NCBI RefSeq assembly: GCF_002761755.1
Contig: NZ_PEOG01000031.1
Coordinates: 1 to 62,060 of the forward strand
Length of the DNA stretch: 62,060 nt
Source of the DNA: Roseateles chitinivorans
GTDB taxonomy: Bacteria; Pseudomonadota; Gammaproteobacteria; Burkholderiales; Burkholderiaceae_C
Direction of reading: 5' to 3'
The translations under genes were made by a program, and so were the position numbers. Positions 29,156 through 38,928 of this stretch are shown in pieces (position 1 is the stretch's first letter; every line of letters starts with the position of its first letter). The notes under the pieces are model-generated. The model had not been told where the DNA came from, did no database searches, and saw only the letters and a program-made list of their open reading frames with translations.

Positions 29156-29742
29156 TGGGAGGCATGCGCCCGGTCGAGCGCGAGGTTGAGCTTGAGCACG
29201 TTGACGCGCGGTTCGCCGAGCACGGCCAGGTCGCGGGCCTCGGTGTTGGCCTGGATCAGGCGCTGGACGGCCTCGAGCGGCAGGCCGCGCTCGCGGGCCA
29301 CGCGCCCGGCTTGATACCGGGCCGCAGCCATGCTGATGTGCGGATCCAGGCCGCTGGCCGAGGCGCTGACCAGGTCGACCGGCACCGGGGCGGTGTTGGT
29401 CGGGTCGGCGGCCTTGAGCGCCTCGACGCGGGCCTTCACCGCATCGACCAGCGCCGGGTTGGTGGGTCCCTGGTTGGAGCCGCCGGAGCCGGCGGCATTG
29501 TTGGCCATCGGCGCGGTGGCCGACGGACGGCCCCAGAAGTAGCGCGGCGAGGAGAAGGTCTGGCCGATCAGCTCGGAGCCGATCAGGCGACCGTCCTGCC
29601 TCACGAGGCTGCCCTCGGCCTGGAACGGGAACAGCGTCCCGGCCACGCCGGTGACCGCGACCGGATACAGCAGGCCGGTGATGGCGCTGAGCAGCGCGAA
29701 GCCGACGAGCGCGGGGCGCAACATCTTGAGAGTCGAGTTCAT
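29152..29742 (-). CDS. kdpC: potassium-transporting ATPase subunit C
   Basis: 196 aa, one N-terminal membrane helix and a periplasmic domain. Family motifs: R-P-A-L-V-G-F, G-S-x-L-I-G-Q, [14 protein letters not shown], and D-P-H-I-S-x-x-A-A-x-Y-Q. It stabilises KdpA/KdpB and raises ATP affinity. It follows kdpB after a 16-base gap, and its stop overlaps the porin start. Confidence 0.96.
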   Translation of the reverse strand: MNSTLKMLRPALVGFALLSAITGLLYPVAVTGVAGTLFPFQAEGSLVRQDGRLIGSELIGQTFSSPRYFWGRPSATAPMANNAAGSGGSNQGPTNPALVDAVKARVEALKAADPTNTAPVPVDLVSASASGLDPHISMAAARYQAGRVARERGLPLEAVQRLIQANTEARDLAVLGEPRVNVLKLNLALDRAHASQ

Positions 29743-29758
29743 GGTGAGTTCCTCCGCA

Positions 29759-31978
29759 TCACGCGAGATGCAGCGCGACCAGCAGCAGGTCGATCGCCTT
29801 GATGCCGATGAAAGGCACGATCAGGCCGCCCAGGCCATAGATCCACAGATTGCGGCGCAGCAGCGCGGCCGCGCCGATCGGGCGATAGGCCACGCCCTTC
29901 AAGGCCAGCGGGATCAGCGCGACGATGATCAGCGCATTGAAGATGACCGCCGACAGGATGGCCGAGGCCGGGCTGTGCAGGCCCATCACGTTGAGCGCGG
30001 CCAGCTGCGGATACACGCCCAGGAACATCGCCGGGATGATGGCGAAGTACTTGGCGACGTCGTTGGCGATCGAGAAGGTGGTCAGCGAGCCGCGCGTCAT
30101 CAGCAGCTGCTTGCCGGTCTCGACGATCTCCAGCAGTTTGGTCGGGTTGGAATCCAGGTCGACCATGTTGCCGGCCTCCTTCGCCGCCTGCGTGCCGCTG
30201 GCCATCGCCACCGCCACGTCGGCCTGCGCCAGCGCGGGGGCGTCGTTGGTGCCGTCGCCGGTCATCGCCACCAGCCGGCCCTCGGCCTGGTAGTCGCGGA
30301 TCAGCTTGAGCTTGGCCTCGGGCGTCGCCTCGGCGAGGAAGTCGTCGACGCCGGCCTCGGCCGCGATCGCCGCGGCGGTGAGGCGGTTGTCGCCGGTGAT
30401 CATCACCGTGCGGATGCCCATCCGGCGCAGCTGCGCGAAGCGCTCCTTGATGCCGCCCTTGACGATGTCCTTGAGCTCGACCACGCCCAGCACGCGCGCC
30501 TGGCCGTCGGCCAGGTCGGCCACCACCAGCGGCGTGGAGCCGCGGCGCGCGACCTCCTCGGCCGCCGCGGTCACCTGCGCAGGCATCTGGCCGCCGTGCT
30601 GCTCGACGAAGCGGCGGATCGCATCGACGGCGCCCTTGCGCAGCTGGCGCCTCGGATGGTCCGGATCGCCGAAGTCGACGCCGCTCATGCGGGTCTGCGC
30701 GGTGAACGGCACGAAGTGCGCCTGCAGCGTCGCCAGCTCGCGCTCGCGCAGGTTGAAGCGCTGCTTGGCCAGCACGACGATGCTGCGGCCCTCCGGCGTC
30801 TCGTCGGCCAGCGAGGCCAGCTGCGCGGCATCCGCCAGCGCCTGCTCCTGCAGCGTCGGCGCCGGCAGGAAGGCACTGGCCTGGCGGTTGCCCAGCGTGA
30901 TCGTGCCGGTCTTGTCGAGCATCAGCACGTCGACATCGCCGGCGGCCTCGACCGCGCGGCCGGAGGTGGCGATCACGTTGGCCTGCATCAGCCGGCTCAT
31001 GCCCGCCACGCCGATCGCCGACAGCAGGCCGCCGATGGTGGTCGGGATCAGGCACACCAGCAGCGCCACCAGCGCGGTGATCGAGACGACGGTGCCGGCA
31101 CCGGCCGCCTCGACGGCGAACAGCGAGTACGGCAGCAGCGTCACGGTGACGACCAGGAAGACCAGCGTCAGCGCCACCAGCAGGATGGTGAGCGCGATCT
31201 CGTTGGGCGTCTTCTGGCGCTTGGCGCTCTCGACCATCGCGATCATGCGGTCGAGGAAGGCCTCGCCCGGATTGACGGCGATGCGCACGACGACCCAGTC
31301 CGACAGCACCCGCGTGCCGCCGGTGACGGCCGAGAAGTCGCCGCCCGATTCGCGGATCACCGGCGCTGATTCACCGGTGATGGCGCTCTCGTCGACAGAG
31401 GCGACGCCCTCGATGACCTCGCCGTCCAGGGGCACCAGGTCGCCGGCCTCGACCAGCACGACATGGCCCTTGCGCAGTTCCTCCGAGGCCACCGGATGCC
31501 AGGACGAGCCATGGCGCGGCGCCTCGAGCTTCTTCGCCCAGGTCTTGGCCTTGAGGCCGCGCAGCGAGGCCGCCTGCGCCTTGGAGCGGCCCTCGGCCAG
31601 CGCCTCGGCGAAGTTGGCGAAGAGCACGGTGAACCACAGCCACAGCGCGATCGCGAGCATGAAGCCGGGGCCTTCGGCGCCGGCCAGCTCGGGCCTGGCG
31701 AAGCTGGCCAGCCACAGGCCGGAGGTCAGGAGGCTGCCGGCATAGACGACGAACATCACCGGGTTGCGCAGCTGCACCGACGGTGCGAGCTTCGCGAAGG
31801 ACTCGCGGATCGCCGGCTTCACCAGCTTCGGGTCCCACATGCCGCCGCTCCCGTCGGAACGGGGCGGCGGCGGGGACGGATCCTGCGGCGCCGGACCGGA
31901 GGCCTTGGCGTCGCCATGGACCTCGGCGCGCGCACGGGTCGGCGCCGGGGTGGGAAGGGTCTTGAGAGGGTGGGTCAT
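29759..31978 (-). CDS. kdpB: potassium-transporting P-type ATPase subunit B
   Basis: 739 aa catalytic subunit of the Kdp pump. Phosphorylation site Asp355 in D-K-T-G-T-I-T, actuator motif T-G-E-S, and hinge T-G-D-G-T-N-D-A-P. The first 48 residues are a Pro/Ala-rich extension before the conserved [11 protein letters not shown]; an internal start there is possible, but the upstream ATG sits 16 bases after kdpA as expected for operon spacing. Standard KdpB is about 680-690 aa, so the extension accounts for the extra length. Confidence 0.97.
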   Translation of the reverse strand: MTHPLKTLPTPAPTRARAEVHGDAKASGPAPQDPSPPPPRSDGSGGMWDPKLVKPAIRESFAKLAPSVQLRNPVMFVVYAGSLLTSGLWLASFARPELAGAEGPGFMLAIALWLWFTVLFANFAEALAEGRSKAQAASLRGLKAKTWAKKLEAPRHGSSWHPVASEELRKGHVVLVEAGDLVPLDGEVIEGVASVDESAITGESAPVIRESGGDFSAVTGGTRVLSDWVVVRIAVNPGEAFLDRMIAMVESAKRQKTPNEIALTILLVALTLVFLVVTVTLLPYSLFAVEAAGAGTVVSITALVALLVCLIPTTIGGLLSAIGVAGMSRLMQANVIATSGRAVEAAGDVDVLMLDKTGTITLGNRQASAFLPAPTLQEQALADAAQLASLADETPEGRSIVVLAKQRFNLRERELATLQAHFVPFTAQTRMSGVDFGDPDHPRRQLRKGAVDAIRRFVEQHGGQMPAQVTAAAEEVARRGSTPLVVADLADGQARVLGVVELKDIVKGGIKERFAQLRRMGIRTVMITGDNRLTAAAIAAEAGVDDFLAEATPEAKLKLIRDYQAEGRLVAMTGDGTNDAPALAQADVAVAMASGTQAAKEAGNMVDLDSNPTKLLEIVETGKQLLMTRGSLTTFSIANDVAKYFAIIPAMFLGVYPQLAALNVMGLHSPASAILSAVIFNALIIVALIPLALKGVAYRPIGAAALLRRNLWIYGLGGLIVPFIGIKAIDLLLVALHLA

Positions 31979-31994
31979 GTCAGGCTCCGAAGGA

Positions 31995-33788
31995 TCACTT
32001 CCAGAGCATCAGGTGCTCGACGACGGGGCCGAGCGCGAGCGCGGGCACGTAGTTCAGCAGGCCGACGAGCAGGACGGTGCCGATGAGCAGCACCACGAAG
32101 AGCGGACCATGGGTGGGCAGCGTGCCCTCGCCGACGGGGATGCGCTTCTTGGCGGCCAGGCTGCCGGCGATGGCCAGTACCGGCACGATCACCAGGAAGC
32201 GGCCCAGCCACATCGCGATGCCCAGCAGCGTGTTGTAGAACGGCGTGTTGGCGGACAGGCCGGCGAAGGCACTGCCGTTGTTGTTGGCCGCGGAGGTGAA
32301 GGCGTAGAGGATCTCGCTGAAGCCGTGGGCGCCCGGGTTGGCGATGCCGGCCTTGCCGTCGCCCGCCAACACCGCGATCGCGGTACCCGCCAGCACGACG
32401 ATGGGCGTGACGAGGATGGCGACGGCGCTCATCTTCATCTCGAAGGGCTCGATCTTCTTGCCGAGGTATTCGGGCGTGCGGCCGATCATCAGGCCGGCGA
32501 TGAAGACGGCGAGGATGGCGAAGATCAGCATGCCGTACAGGCCGGTGCCGACGCCGCCGAAGACGACCTCGCCCAGCTGCATCATCACCAGCGGCACGGC
32601 GCCGCCGATCGGGGTGAAGCTGTCGTGCATCGCATTGACCGCGCCGCAGGAGGCGGCGGTGGTGACGACGGCGAAGAGCGCGCTGGCCGAGATGCCGAAG
32701 CGGGTCTCCTTGCCTTCCATGTTGCCGCCGGGCTGCAGCTCGGAGGCCTGGAGATCGACGCCCTGCGCGGCCACCAGCGGATTGCCGGCCTGCTCGGCGG
32801 GCGTGGCGACCAGCACGCCGGCGATGAACAGCACGCTCATCGCGGCGAGGATGGCGGCTCCCTGCCGGCGATCGCCGACCAGTTGGCCGAAGCTCAGGCA
32901 CAGCGCCGCGGGGATGACGAAGATCGCCACGATCTGCAGCAGGTTGGTCAGCGGCGTCGGGTTCTCGTACGGATGCGCGGAGTTGGCATTGAAGAAGCCG
33001 CCACCGTTGGTGCCCAGCATCTTGATCGCTTCCTGCGACGCGACCGGGCCCATCGCCAGCGATTGCTCCTTCGTGCGCTGCTGCTCCATGACGGGCTGGC
33101 CCTGGGCATCCTTCACCGGTTGTCCGTCCGTGCCGAGCTTGGGTGTCTGGTAGTCCTGGGCTTGGATCGTCTGCACCGTCTTGTAGCCGTCGAAGTTCTG
33201 GATGACGCCCTGCTGGACGAAGGCGACCGCGAGCAGGAAGGACAGCGGCAGCAGCAGCCAGAGGGTGCAGCGGACGATGTCCGCCCAGAAGTTGCCGACG
33301 TGCCCGGACAGCCTGGTGGCGAAGCCGCGGATGAGCGCGAACACGACGGCGATGCCGGTCGCCGCGGACAGGAAGTTCTGCACCGTCAGCGCCAGCATCT
33401 GGGTGAGGTAGCTCATCGTCGACTCGCCGCCATAGCCCTGCCAGTTGGTGTTGGCGACGAAGCTGATGGCGGTATTGAACGCCGAGTCGGGCGCGACCGC
33501 GCCCAGGCCCTGCGGGTTGAGCGGCAGCACGCCCTGCAGGCGCTGCAGCGCATAGACGGCGAGGACGCCGATGAAGTTGAAGACCAGCAGCGCGACGGCG
33601 TACTGCTTCCAGCCCATGCCGTCGTCGGGCCGGATGCCGGCAAGGCGGAACAGCGGACGCTCGATCGCGGCGATCCAGCGCGGCACGCGGCCCTGCGCGA
33701 GCGCAGTGATCCAACGGGACAGCGGCCAGGCCAGCAGCAGCGTGACGGCGAGGTAGAGGGCCAGGTTGGCCCAGGCGAGGTTCGTCAT
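31995..33788 (-). CDS. kdpA: potassium-transporting ATPase subunit A
   Basis: 597 aa, about ten membrane helices, homologous to SKT channels. Selectivity-filter segments are visible, for example [14 protein letters not shown] and [11 protein letters not shown]. It binds K+ and passes it to KdpB. The start is one base after the kdpF stop. Confidence 0.97.
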   Translation of the reverse strand: MTNLAWANLALYLAVTLLLAWPLSRWITALAQGRVPRWIAAIERPLFRLAGIRPDDGMGWKQYAVALLVFNFIGVLAVYALQRLQGVLPLNPQGLGAVAPDSAFNTAISFVANTNWQGYGGESTMSYLTQMLALTVQNFLSAATGIAVVFALIRGFATRLSGHVGNFWADIVRCTLWLLLPLSFLLAVAFVQQGVIQNFDGYKTVQTIQAQDYQTPKLGTDGQPVKDAQGQPVMEQQRTKEQSLAMGPVASQEAIKMLGTNGGGFFNANSAHPYENPTPLTNLLQIVAIFVIPAALCLSFGQLVGDRRQGAAILAAMSVLFIAGVLVATPAEQAGNPLVAAQGVDLQASELQPGGNMEGKETRFGISASALFAVVTTAASCGAVNAMHDSFTPIGGAVPLVMMQLGEVVFGGVGTGLYGMLIFAILAVFIAGLMIGRTPEYLGKKIEPFEMKMSAVAILVTPIVVLAGTAIAVLAGDGKAGIANPGAHGFSEILYAFTSAANNNGSAFAGLSANTPFYNTLLGIAMWLGRFLVIVPVLAIAGSLAAKKRIPVGEGTLPTHGPLFVVLLIGTVLLVGLLNYVPALALGPVVEHLMLWK

Positions 33789-33789
33789 G

Positions 33790-33879
33790 TCAGAACTCCT
33801 CGGCGCGCCACAGGGCGATGAGGAGGTAGACGAACAGACCGGCGCTCAGGAGTCCGGTCAACCAGTAGAGCGCGCTCAT
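33790..33879 (-). CDS. kdpF: potassium-transporting ATPase subunit F
   Basis: 29 aa single-span membrane peptide: M-S-A-L-Y-W-L-T-G then a hydrophobic helix ending W-R-A-E-E-F. The E-E/R-F ending after the helix is typical of KdpF, which acts as a lipid-like stabiliser of KdpABC. It sits one base upstream of kdpA, and its ATG overlaps the stop of the preceding tiny ORF (ATGA). Confidence 0.85.
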   Translation of the reverse strand: MSALYWLTGLLSAGLFVYLLIALWRAEEF

Positions 33880-33983
33880 TGCCTGCTCCCCAGCCGGTCG
33901 CTGGCGACAGCCAGCCCGACAGCGACGAGGAACAGAACCACGCTCAATCCGAGGAAGAGTGCATCCATGTCTTGAAGTCCCAT
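33876..33983 (-). CDS. tiny membrane protein ORF upstream of kdpF
   Basis: 30-35 aa depending on the start: ATG at 33983 (with AGAGGG just before it) or ATG at 33968. The core from M-D-A-L-F-L-G-L is one hydrophobic span followed by S-D-R-L-G-S-R-Q. It overlaps kdpF by four bases (ATGA), a strong sign that it is translated. Small ORFs of this type precede kdpF in other betaproteobacteria (recollection, not checked). A role as an extra Kdp accessory subunit is inference. Confidence 0.6.
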   Translation of the reverse strand: MGLQDMDALFLGLSVVLFLVAVGLAVASDRLGSRQ

Positions 33984-34088
33984 GCCCTCTGGATTGAGGA
34001 CGGGATGGGATGGATGGACTCTAGGAATCAGCGGGTCAAGGGCGTGTAGAAGGTGGCGGCGCCGGTATCAAGATTGCATAAAGACCGG
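33984..34088 (-). promoter_or_regulatory. probable kdp operon promoter region
   Basis: The 105 bases before the first kdp ORF, downstream of the metallopeptidase-like gene on the same strand. On the minus strand it holds a T-rich TTTATGCAATCTTGATA stretch, loosely like the TTTATA-type direct repeats bound by KdpE, and a TTGACC further down. No confident -35/-10 pair can be named. Confidence 0.3.
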
Positions 34089-35249
34089 TCATCTGGTCGC
34101 CAACGGCCACAGCGCATCGACCGGCCGCTCCAGCACCCGCGCCGCGACCGGATGGAACACCGCCGGCTCCAGCCGGCCCTCGCGGACCGCATCGGCGAGC
34201 CAGCGCTCGATCGACCCGCCCTGCTCCACCCACCGGTCCTGTCGCAGCAGGCCATAGAGCCCGGCCGCGATCACATGCATGCCGTCATCGGCCTTCCGCC
34301 AGCGGTCCGCCGGATTGCGCGCGACGCCCAGGGCCTCGCTGATCAACTGGTCCAGCGCCTGGACCAGGTCCTCGTTCACCATCCCCTCCAGCGTCGTGTA
34401 GCCCCAACGCGGATCGTGGTCCCGCACTATGCGCACGACCAGCGGATCGCGCCCGAAGGCGGCCAGCGCGGCGGTCGCGGCCGGGCCGTCCATCGGCACC
34501 GGCGGATGGAGCATCTCGTGGGCGGCGATGCGGACGGTGGTGGCGGTGTCGTAGTCGGCCGATTGCAGGAAGGTCTGCCCCTGCACCTTGATGCCGTGCG
34601 GCTTGGCGAACTGCAGCAGCACGATCTGGATCTCCGGATCGAAGCGCCGGCCGGTCAGCTTCTCCTGCCAGGAGATCACGTCGAAGCCGGCCAGCGCGCG
34701 GCTCACCTCGGCAATGCGGCGGTCCAGGTCGCCGACGCGCTCCTGGCGGAATGCCGCGAAGCCGGCGTCGCGCAGGCCGCGGAAGATCGCCTCGAGGCGC
34801 GGCGCCGCGCGCTCGAACCAGGTCCAGTCGGACTCGCTCCAGTAGCTGCTCGCCTTGTAGCCGGGGAGGATCGCCGTCTGGCGCGATCGCAGCGCGCTCA
34901 GCAGGGTGTCGAGCGTGGCGTCGTTGCCGTCGGCCGAGAACAGGACCTGCAAGTTGGGACCGAGCAGACCGAAGCCGTCCTGGGTCGCCTCGTTCCACAG
35001 CCGCCGCACATCGTCACGAACCGCCGCGGGCAGCCGCGGCGCGAAGGCGGCGGCCTCCGCGGCATAGAAATCGAGGTAGAGCGGCGTGCCCGACAGCGGA
35101 CCGAGGAAGGCGATCGCATCGGCCCCCTCGGAGGCCCGCACTCGCCATCGGGTGCGATTCGGCTTGGTCTGCGCGGCGGCGCGCAGCACCGGCAGCAGGG
35201 ATGTGAAACCCACGATCGCGGGCGCGGACAGGAAGGTGCGGCGTTGCAT
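34089..35249 (-). CDS. Tat-exported zinc metallopeptidase-like protein
   Basis: 386 aa. The N terminus M-Q-R-R-T-F-L-S followed by a hydrophobic stretch is a twin-arginine signal (cleavage near A-A-A-Q), implying folded export. A zinc-binding H-E-x-x-H is at 244-248 (A-A-H-E-M-L-H-P-P), and a glutamate in L-E-G-M-V-N-E-D about 45 residues later could be the third ligand, as in gluzincins. I do not recognise a named family, and the substrate is unknown. It ends about 105 bases before the kdp operon. Confidence 0.6.
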   Translation of the reverse strand: MQRRTFLSAPAIVGFTSLLPVLRAAAQTKPNRTRWRVRASEGADAIAFLGPLSGTPLYLDFYAAEAAAFAPRLPAAVRDDVRRLWNEATQDGFGLLGPNLQVLFSADGNDATLDTLLSALRSRQTAILPGYKASSYWSESDWTWFERAAPRLEAIFRGLRDAGFAAFRQERVGDLDRRIAEVSRALAGFDVISWQEKLTGRRFDPEIQIVLLQFAKPHGIKVQGQTFLQSADYDTATTVRIAAHEMLHPPVPMDGPAATAALAAFGRDPLVVRIVRDHDPRWGYTTLEGMVNEDLVQALDQLISEALGVARNPADRWRKADDGMHVIAAGLYGLLRQDRWVEQGGSIERWLADAVREGRLEPAVFHPVAARVLERPVDALWPLATR

Positions 35250-35292
35250 GCCGCGATGCTAGGCGGCAGTCGCCGCCGGCTCTTGAACGGAC

Positions 35293-36015
35293 TTAACCCG
35301 CCAGCTGTTTCGGCGTCCGTCCCGTCATGGCGACGACGGCACGGGTGAAATGGGCCTGGTCGGCGAAGCCGGCCTCGGCGGCGAGCGCCGCCAGCGATCC
35401 GCGCCAGCCGGGCAGCCGGCGCAGGGCCTGCAGCACCCGCAGTTCCAGGCGGTAACGCTTCGGACTGACGCCATAGGCGAGGCGGAAGCCCCGGCTGATC
35501 GACTGCGGCGAGATGCCCATGGCATCGGCCCATTCGGCGATGCCGAGCGCCGGATCCACCGCCAGCGCCGCGGCCAGCAGGTCGGGCCAGTCCTCGAGCC
35601 GGGACGTCGAGGGACGGAAACTGCGCCACAGCAGATCGGCGGCCTGGACCGGATCGCGCTCGGCGAGGCGGGCGATCGCGTCGGCATCGTCGACATGGCC
35701 CAGTACCTCCCCGGGCGCGGCGCCCAGCACATCGGCCGCTGCTTCGCGCCGAGCAGCCTTGGCGCCTGAGCCGGTGCCAGGCAGGCCGAGGCCCGGGAGC
35801 GGCAGATTCAGCACCCGCGCGCCGATGCCGAAGAACTCGTTGCGATGCGATTCATGCGCGCCGTGGAGCACGGCCTGGCCGGCCTCGACCCGCAGCCGGC
35901 CCCGATCGCCGGCCTCCACATAACCGCCCCCGAGCACGAGCGCGACATAGCCGTGGTCGTGGCGGTGCCGAGGCATCCGCTCGAAAGCGCTGTGCGTGGA
36001 GATCACGGTCGTCAT
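35293..36015 (-). CDS. AraC-family transcriptional regulator
   Basis: 240 aa. An N-terminal cupin-like sensing domain with several His (M-P-R-H-R-H-D-H-G-Y) is followed by the two helix-turn-helix AraC domain at about 145-238 (G-I-S-P-Q-S-I-S-R-G-F-R-L-A-Y-G, then F-A-D-Q-A-H-F-T-R-A). The start chosen ends at 36015, with GAGAGGG upstream; the 31-residue longer form is not family-like. It is divergent from the PAQR gene. The inducer is unknown. Confidence 0.9.
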   Translation of the reverse strand: MTTVISTHSAFERMPRHRHDHGYVALVLGGGYVEAGDRGRLRVEAGQAVLHGAHESHRNEFFGIGARVLNLPLPGLGLPGTGSGAKAARREAAADVLGAAPGEVLGHVDDADAIARLAERDPVQAADLLWRSFRPSTSRLEDWPDLLAAALAVDPALGIAEWADAMGISPQSISRGFRLAYGVSPKRYRLELRVLQALRRLPGWRGSLAALAAEAGFADQAHFTRAVVAMTGRTPKQLAG

Positions 36016-36161
36016 GGGGTATCCCTCTCGCCAGATCACAAATGGCGGCGCCGCTCGGCGGAACGTCGAGGCGGTGGAGTATCGCTGCCCGGTCCCGCGC
36101 GTGGACAATCGCCCGATCGCCGCTCACCCCCGGCCGCTCACCCCCGCATGCCCGCCGCGCC

Positions 36162-36833
36162 ATGACCGCTCGCACCGTCCCCGCCGACCGCCCGCAGACA
36201 CGCGGCGAAGAGATCGCCAATGCCATCAGCCACGGCCTGGGCGCCCTGCTGGCCATCGCCGCCCTGCCCATCCTCGTGACGCGGGCGATGGGGCATGGCG
36301 AGGTCGCGGACGTGGTGGCGGCCGCGATCTTCGCCTCCACCGGCATCCTGCTGTACGGCATCTCCACGCTGTACCACGCGCTGCCAGCCTCCTTGGCCAA
36401 CGGCCGAGTCAAGGCCTGGATGATGCGCCTGGACCACGCGGCGATCTACGTGTTCATCGCCGGCAGCTACACGCCCTTCACCCTCGGCGTGCTGCAGACG
36501 GGCCCCGGCGTCACGCTGCTGATCGCCGTGTGGGCCGCCGCGGCCTTCGGCGTGACGATCAAGCTGCTGAACCGGTTGCGCCACCCGCTGGTGTCCACCG
36601 CCCTGTACCTGGCCATGGGCTGGGTGGTGGTCTTCGCCATCGGGCCCCTCGTGGAGCGCACGCCTGGCCCGGGCCTGGCGCTGCTGGTGGCCGGCGGACT
36701 GAGCTACACGCTTGGCGCGGCGGTCTTCCTGCTCGACAACAAGCTGCGCTACGCGCATTTCGTCTGGCACCTGTTCGTGCTCGGCGGCAGCGTCTGCCAC
36801 TTCTTCGCGGCGCTGTTCTACGCCTATCGCTGA
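36162..36833 (+). CDS. hemolysin III / PAQR-family membrane protein (TrhA-like)
   Basis: 223 aa, seven membrane helices. The family's metal-binding residues appear: E-I-x-N-x-x-S-H, Y-H-A-L near residue 70, L-D-H-A-A-I-Y near 91, and H-F-V-W-H-L-F with the later C-H-F-F near the C terminus. E. coli TrhA of this family influences membrane energetics and lipid homeostasis; the haemolysin name is historical. The start at 36162 gives the usual family length. Confidence 0.92.
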   Translation: MTARTVPADRPQTRGEEIANAISHGLGALLAIAALPILVTRAMGHGEVADVVAAAIFASTGILLYGISTLYHALPASLANGRVKAWMMRLDHAAIYVFIAGSYTPFTLGVLQTGPGVTLLIAVWAAAAFGVTIKLLNRLRHPLVSTALYLAMGWVVVFAIGPLVERTPGPGLALLVAGGLSYTLGAAVFLLDNKLRYAHFVWHLFVLGGSVCHFFAALFYAYR

Positions 36834-36869
36834 GGGCCGCGCCCGGCTTGCCGCCTCGGCGCGGCGCGC

Positions 36870-37550
36870 TCAGGCCTTCACCTTCGCGAGGTGGCTCGCC
36901 AGCATGCCGGCGGTGATGCGCGCGACCTCCTTGGGCTTGAGGCTCTCGTCGAAGAGCATTTCCACCGTCGCATAGATCAACTCCACGACGATGCGACTCG
37001 CGAGCTTGAGCTCCGCGCGCCGCACGCCCGGCAGCGCCTGCACCAGCAACTGCGTCTGCGCCTCGGTCACCGCCGCGTGCGATGCCAGCCGCACCTCCTG
37101 CAGCGCCGGCACCGCCCGCATCGCGCGCATGATCCACACGCCGCCGGCGGTCGCGCGTGTCGCCTCGTAGGTGTCGAGCAGCAAGCCCGCCAGCGCCTCC
37201 TCCAGCGCCGGCACGCCGCCCTGGATCACCGCCACCGACATCCACTTCGCCACGCACTCGTTCTGCCGCTGCATCAGGCGCTGCCCGAGCTCATGCAGCA
37301 GCGCGTACTTGTTGGGGAAGTAGCGGTACAGCGCCGGTGGCGACACCCCCGCGCGCTCGCACACCAGGTTGGTGGAGAGCCGCTCCACGCCCACCTCGAT
37401 CAGCGTCTGCGCCGCGGCCTCGAGCACCCGCTCATAGGTCTCCGCGGCGCGTTGCTGCGCGGGCTGCTTCTTGGTGGCGAGCGCCGGCGCGGCGGTCGTC
37501 GACGTGGGCGATGGCGGAGGAGCGGCGGTCTTACGGCGGGCAGTGGGCAT
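36870..37550 (-). CDS. TetR-family regulator, probable controller of the adjacent regulon
   Basis: 226 aa. A low-complexity Pro/Ala/Thr leader (1-30) is followed by the TetR DNA-binding domain (about 35-85) with R-L-S-T-N-L-V-C-E-R-A-G-V-S-P-P-A-L-Y-R-Y-F-P-N-K, then an all-helical ligand domain. It is divergent from the MFS gene; the near-palindrome ATAGCTATGACTAT lies 65 bases upstream of its start, and two related sites precede the kinase operon. I infer that it represses itself, the transporter and that operon. The ligand is unknown. Confidence 0.9.
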   Translation of the reverse strand: MPTARRKTAAPPPSPTSTTAAPALATKKQPAQQRAAETYERVLEAAAQTLIEVGVERLSTNLVCERAGVSPPALYRYFPNKYALLHELGQRLMQRQNECVAKWMSVAVIQGGVPALEEALAGLLLDTYEATRATAGGVWIMRAMRAVPALQEVRLASHAAVTEAQTQLLVQALPGVRRAELKLASRIVVELIYATVEMLFDESLKPKEVARITAGMLASHLAKVKA

Positions 37551-37614
37551 GGGATGACGGGGAACCGAGGTGAAGGCTGCGGGATTGTTCCAGGGGGCGA
37601 GGCACCCCAGAACG

Positions 37615-37628
37615 ATAGCTATGACTAT
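37615..37628. promoter_or_regulatory. operator O1 in the TetR/MFS gap
   Basis: ATAGCTATGACTAT fits ATAGYYATRRCTAT, symmetric in purine/pyrimidine terms with exact ATAG/CTAT ends. It overlaps a TATAAG (37626-37631) that could be the -10 of the MFS gene, so a bound repressor would block it. Confidence 0.6.
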
Positions 37629-37668
37629 AAGATCGCCAGCCATCATCCAACGCTCCGCTTGCGCCGAA

Positions 37669-38862
37669 ATGACACACACGCAGCCTCCCGGCCCGACGTC
37701 TCCGAGCGCCCGCGGCGCGCAGGTCCTGGCGATCCTCGTCGGCGCCGTCGCCCTGCTGATGCTCGGCCTGCAACCCCTGCTGCTGGGAGCGCTGCTGGAG
37801 GCGGGCCAGGTGACGCTGGAAGGCGTGGGCCTCGTCGCCATGGGGGAGATCGTCGCCCTGGGCCTGGGCGTGCTGATCGGCGACCTGTGGTTGTCGGTGC
37901 GCTCGCTGCGCCGCATCACGATGCTGGCCGCGCTGGCGGCGGCGGCCCTGGACCTCGCCACCATGCGGGTCGGCGGCGACCTGGCGCTCGGCCTGGTCCG
38001 TGCGGCGGCCGGCATCGCCGAGGGCCTGATGGTCTGGAGCACCACCGCCGTGATCGTCCGCGCCGCCGTGCCGGAACGGCTGGCGGGCCTCTTCTTCGTC
38101 GTGCAGACCCTCGCGCAGGCGACGACCGGCCTGGCGCTGGCCCACCTCGTCCTTCCGGTCGCCGGCTGGTCCGGCGGCTTCGCGCTGCTGGCCGGACTGT
38201 GCGTGCTGGCGGCGCTCCTCGCTGCCCGCTTCGCGCGCCCGCTCGGGCCGCTCACGCCGACGGTGAGCCAGGTCGGCGTCGGCCTGCGCTGGACCCGGCC
38301 CCGCGTCGGCACGCTGCTGCTGGTCTTCCTCCAGCTCGCGACACTGGGCGCGCTGTGGGCCTATGCCGAGCCGCTCGGCACCCGCGCCGGCTTCTCGCCA
38401 ACCGCCGTGCAGACCCTCATCGCCGCCGGGCTGGGCATGCAGGTGGTGGGCGGCAGCGTCGGCACCTGGCTGGTCCGCCGGGCGCCGATCCGGCCGGTCC
38501 TGCTCGGCTGCAGCCTGGTGCTGGGGCTCACCGCGCTGGGCATCGCGCGCACCGCGCAAGGCGGCACCCTCGCCTTCGCCGCGCTCTGCGGCCTGTTCAC
38601 CTTCACCTGGCTGTTCATGCTGCCCTTCCAGATGGCGCTGGCCTTCCATGTCGACGGCAGCGGCCAGGTCGCCTCGCTGGTGCCGGCGGCGCAGCTCTTC
38701 GGCAGCGCCTTCGGGCCGCTGATGGCCTCGCTGGTCGTGACCGGCGAGGAAGTCGCGCCCGTGCCCTTCGTCGCCGCCGGCTTCGCGCTGCTGGCGATGC
38801 TCGTGCTGCCGCTGACGCGCACCGCGCCGCGCCAGGGTTTCTCCGAGCGTCAATTTCGGTAG
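37669..38862 (+). CDS. MFS transporter
   Basis: About 397 aa with 12 predicted membrane helices in two halves. The loop after helix 2 reads G-D-L-W-L-S-V-R-S-L-R-R, a variant of the MFS loop motif. Substrate specificity cannot be read. The start at 37669 (M-T-H-T-Q-P-P-G) is chosen because the earlier in-frame ATGs at 37570 and 37621 lie before or within the operator; no good Shine-Dalgarno supports it. Its stop overlaps operator O2 of the next operon. Probable uptake or efflux partner of the kinase operon. Confidence 0.85.
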   Translation: MTHTQPPGPTSPSARGAQVLAILVGAVALLMLGLQPLLLGALLEAGQVTLEGVGLVAMGEIVALGLGVLIGDLWLSVRSLRRITMLAALAAAALDLATMRVGGDLALGLVRAAAGIAEGLMVWSTTAVIVRAAVPERLAGLFFVVQTLAQATTGLALAHLVLPVAGWSGGFALLAGLCVLAALLAARFARPLGPLTPTVSQVGVGLRWTRPRVGTLLLVFLQLATLGALWAYAEPLGTRAGFSPTAVQTLIAAGLGMQVVGGSVGTWLVRRAPIRPVLLGCSLVLGLTALGIARTAQGGTLAFAALCGLFTFTWLFMLPFQMALAFHVDGSGQVASLVPAAQLFGSAFGPLMASLVVTGEEVAPVPFVAAGFALLAMLVLPLTRTAPRQGFSERQFR

Positions 38863-38889
38863 TCATCGCTATACCATAGCCATCACTAT
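38859..38889. promoter_or_regulatory. tandem operators O2 and O3 before the kinase operon
   Basis: GTAGTCATCGCTAT (38859-38872) and ATAGCCATCACTAT (38876-38889), three bases apart, share the ATAG-N6-CTAT pattern of O1. Their centres are 17 bases apart. A TATACC between them (38870-38875) is a plausible -10, giving a 45-50 base leader to the first gene. Confidence 0.6.
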
Positions 38890-38928
38890 CAACTTGACGC
38901 GAGGGCAGACCCCTCCGGAAAGCAGGCG

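Noticed and set aside
25514..29314. 1266-codon plus-strand frame across kdpD and the porin gene
   Set aside because: It spans two well-supported minus-strand genes and the gap between them, is Arg/Gln/Ala low complexity, and has no motif or ribosome-binding site.
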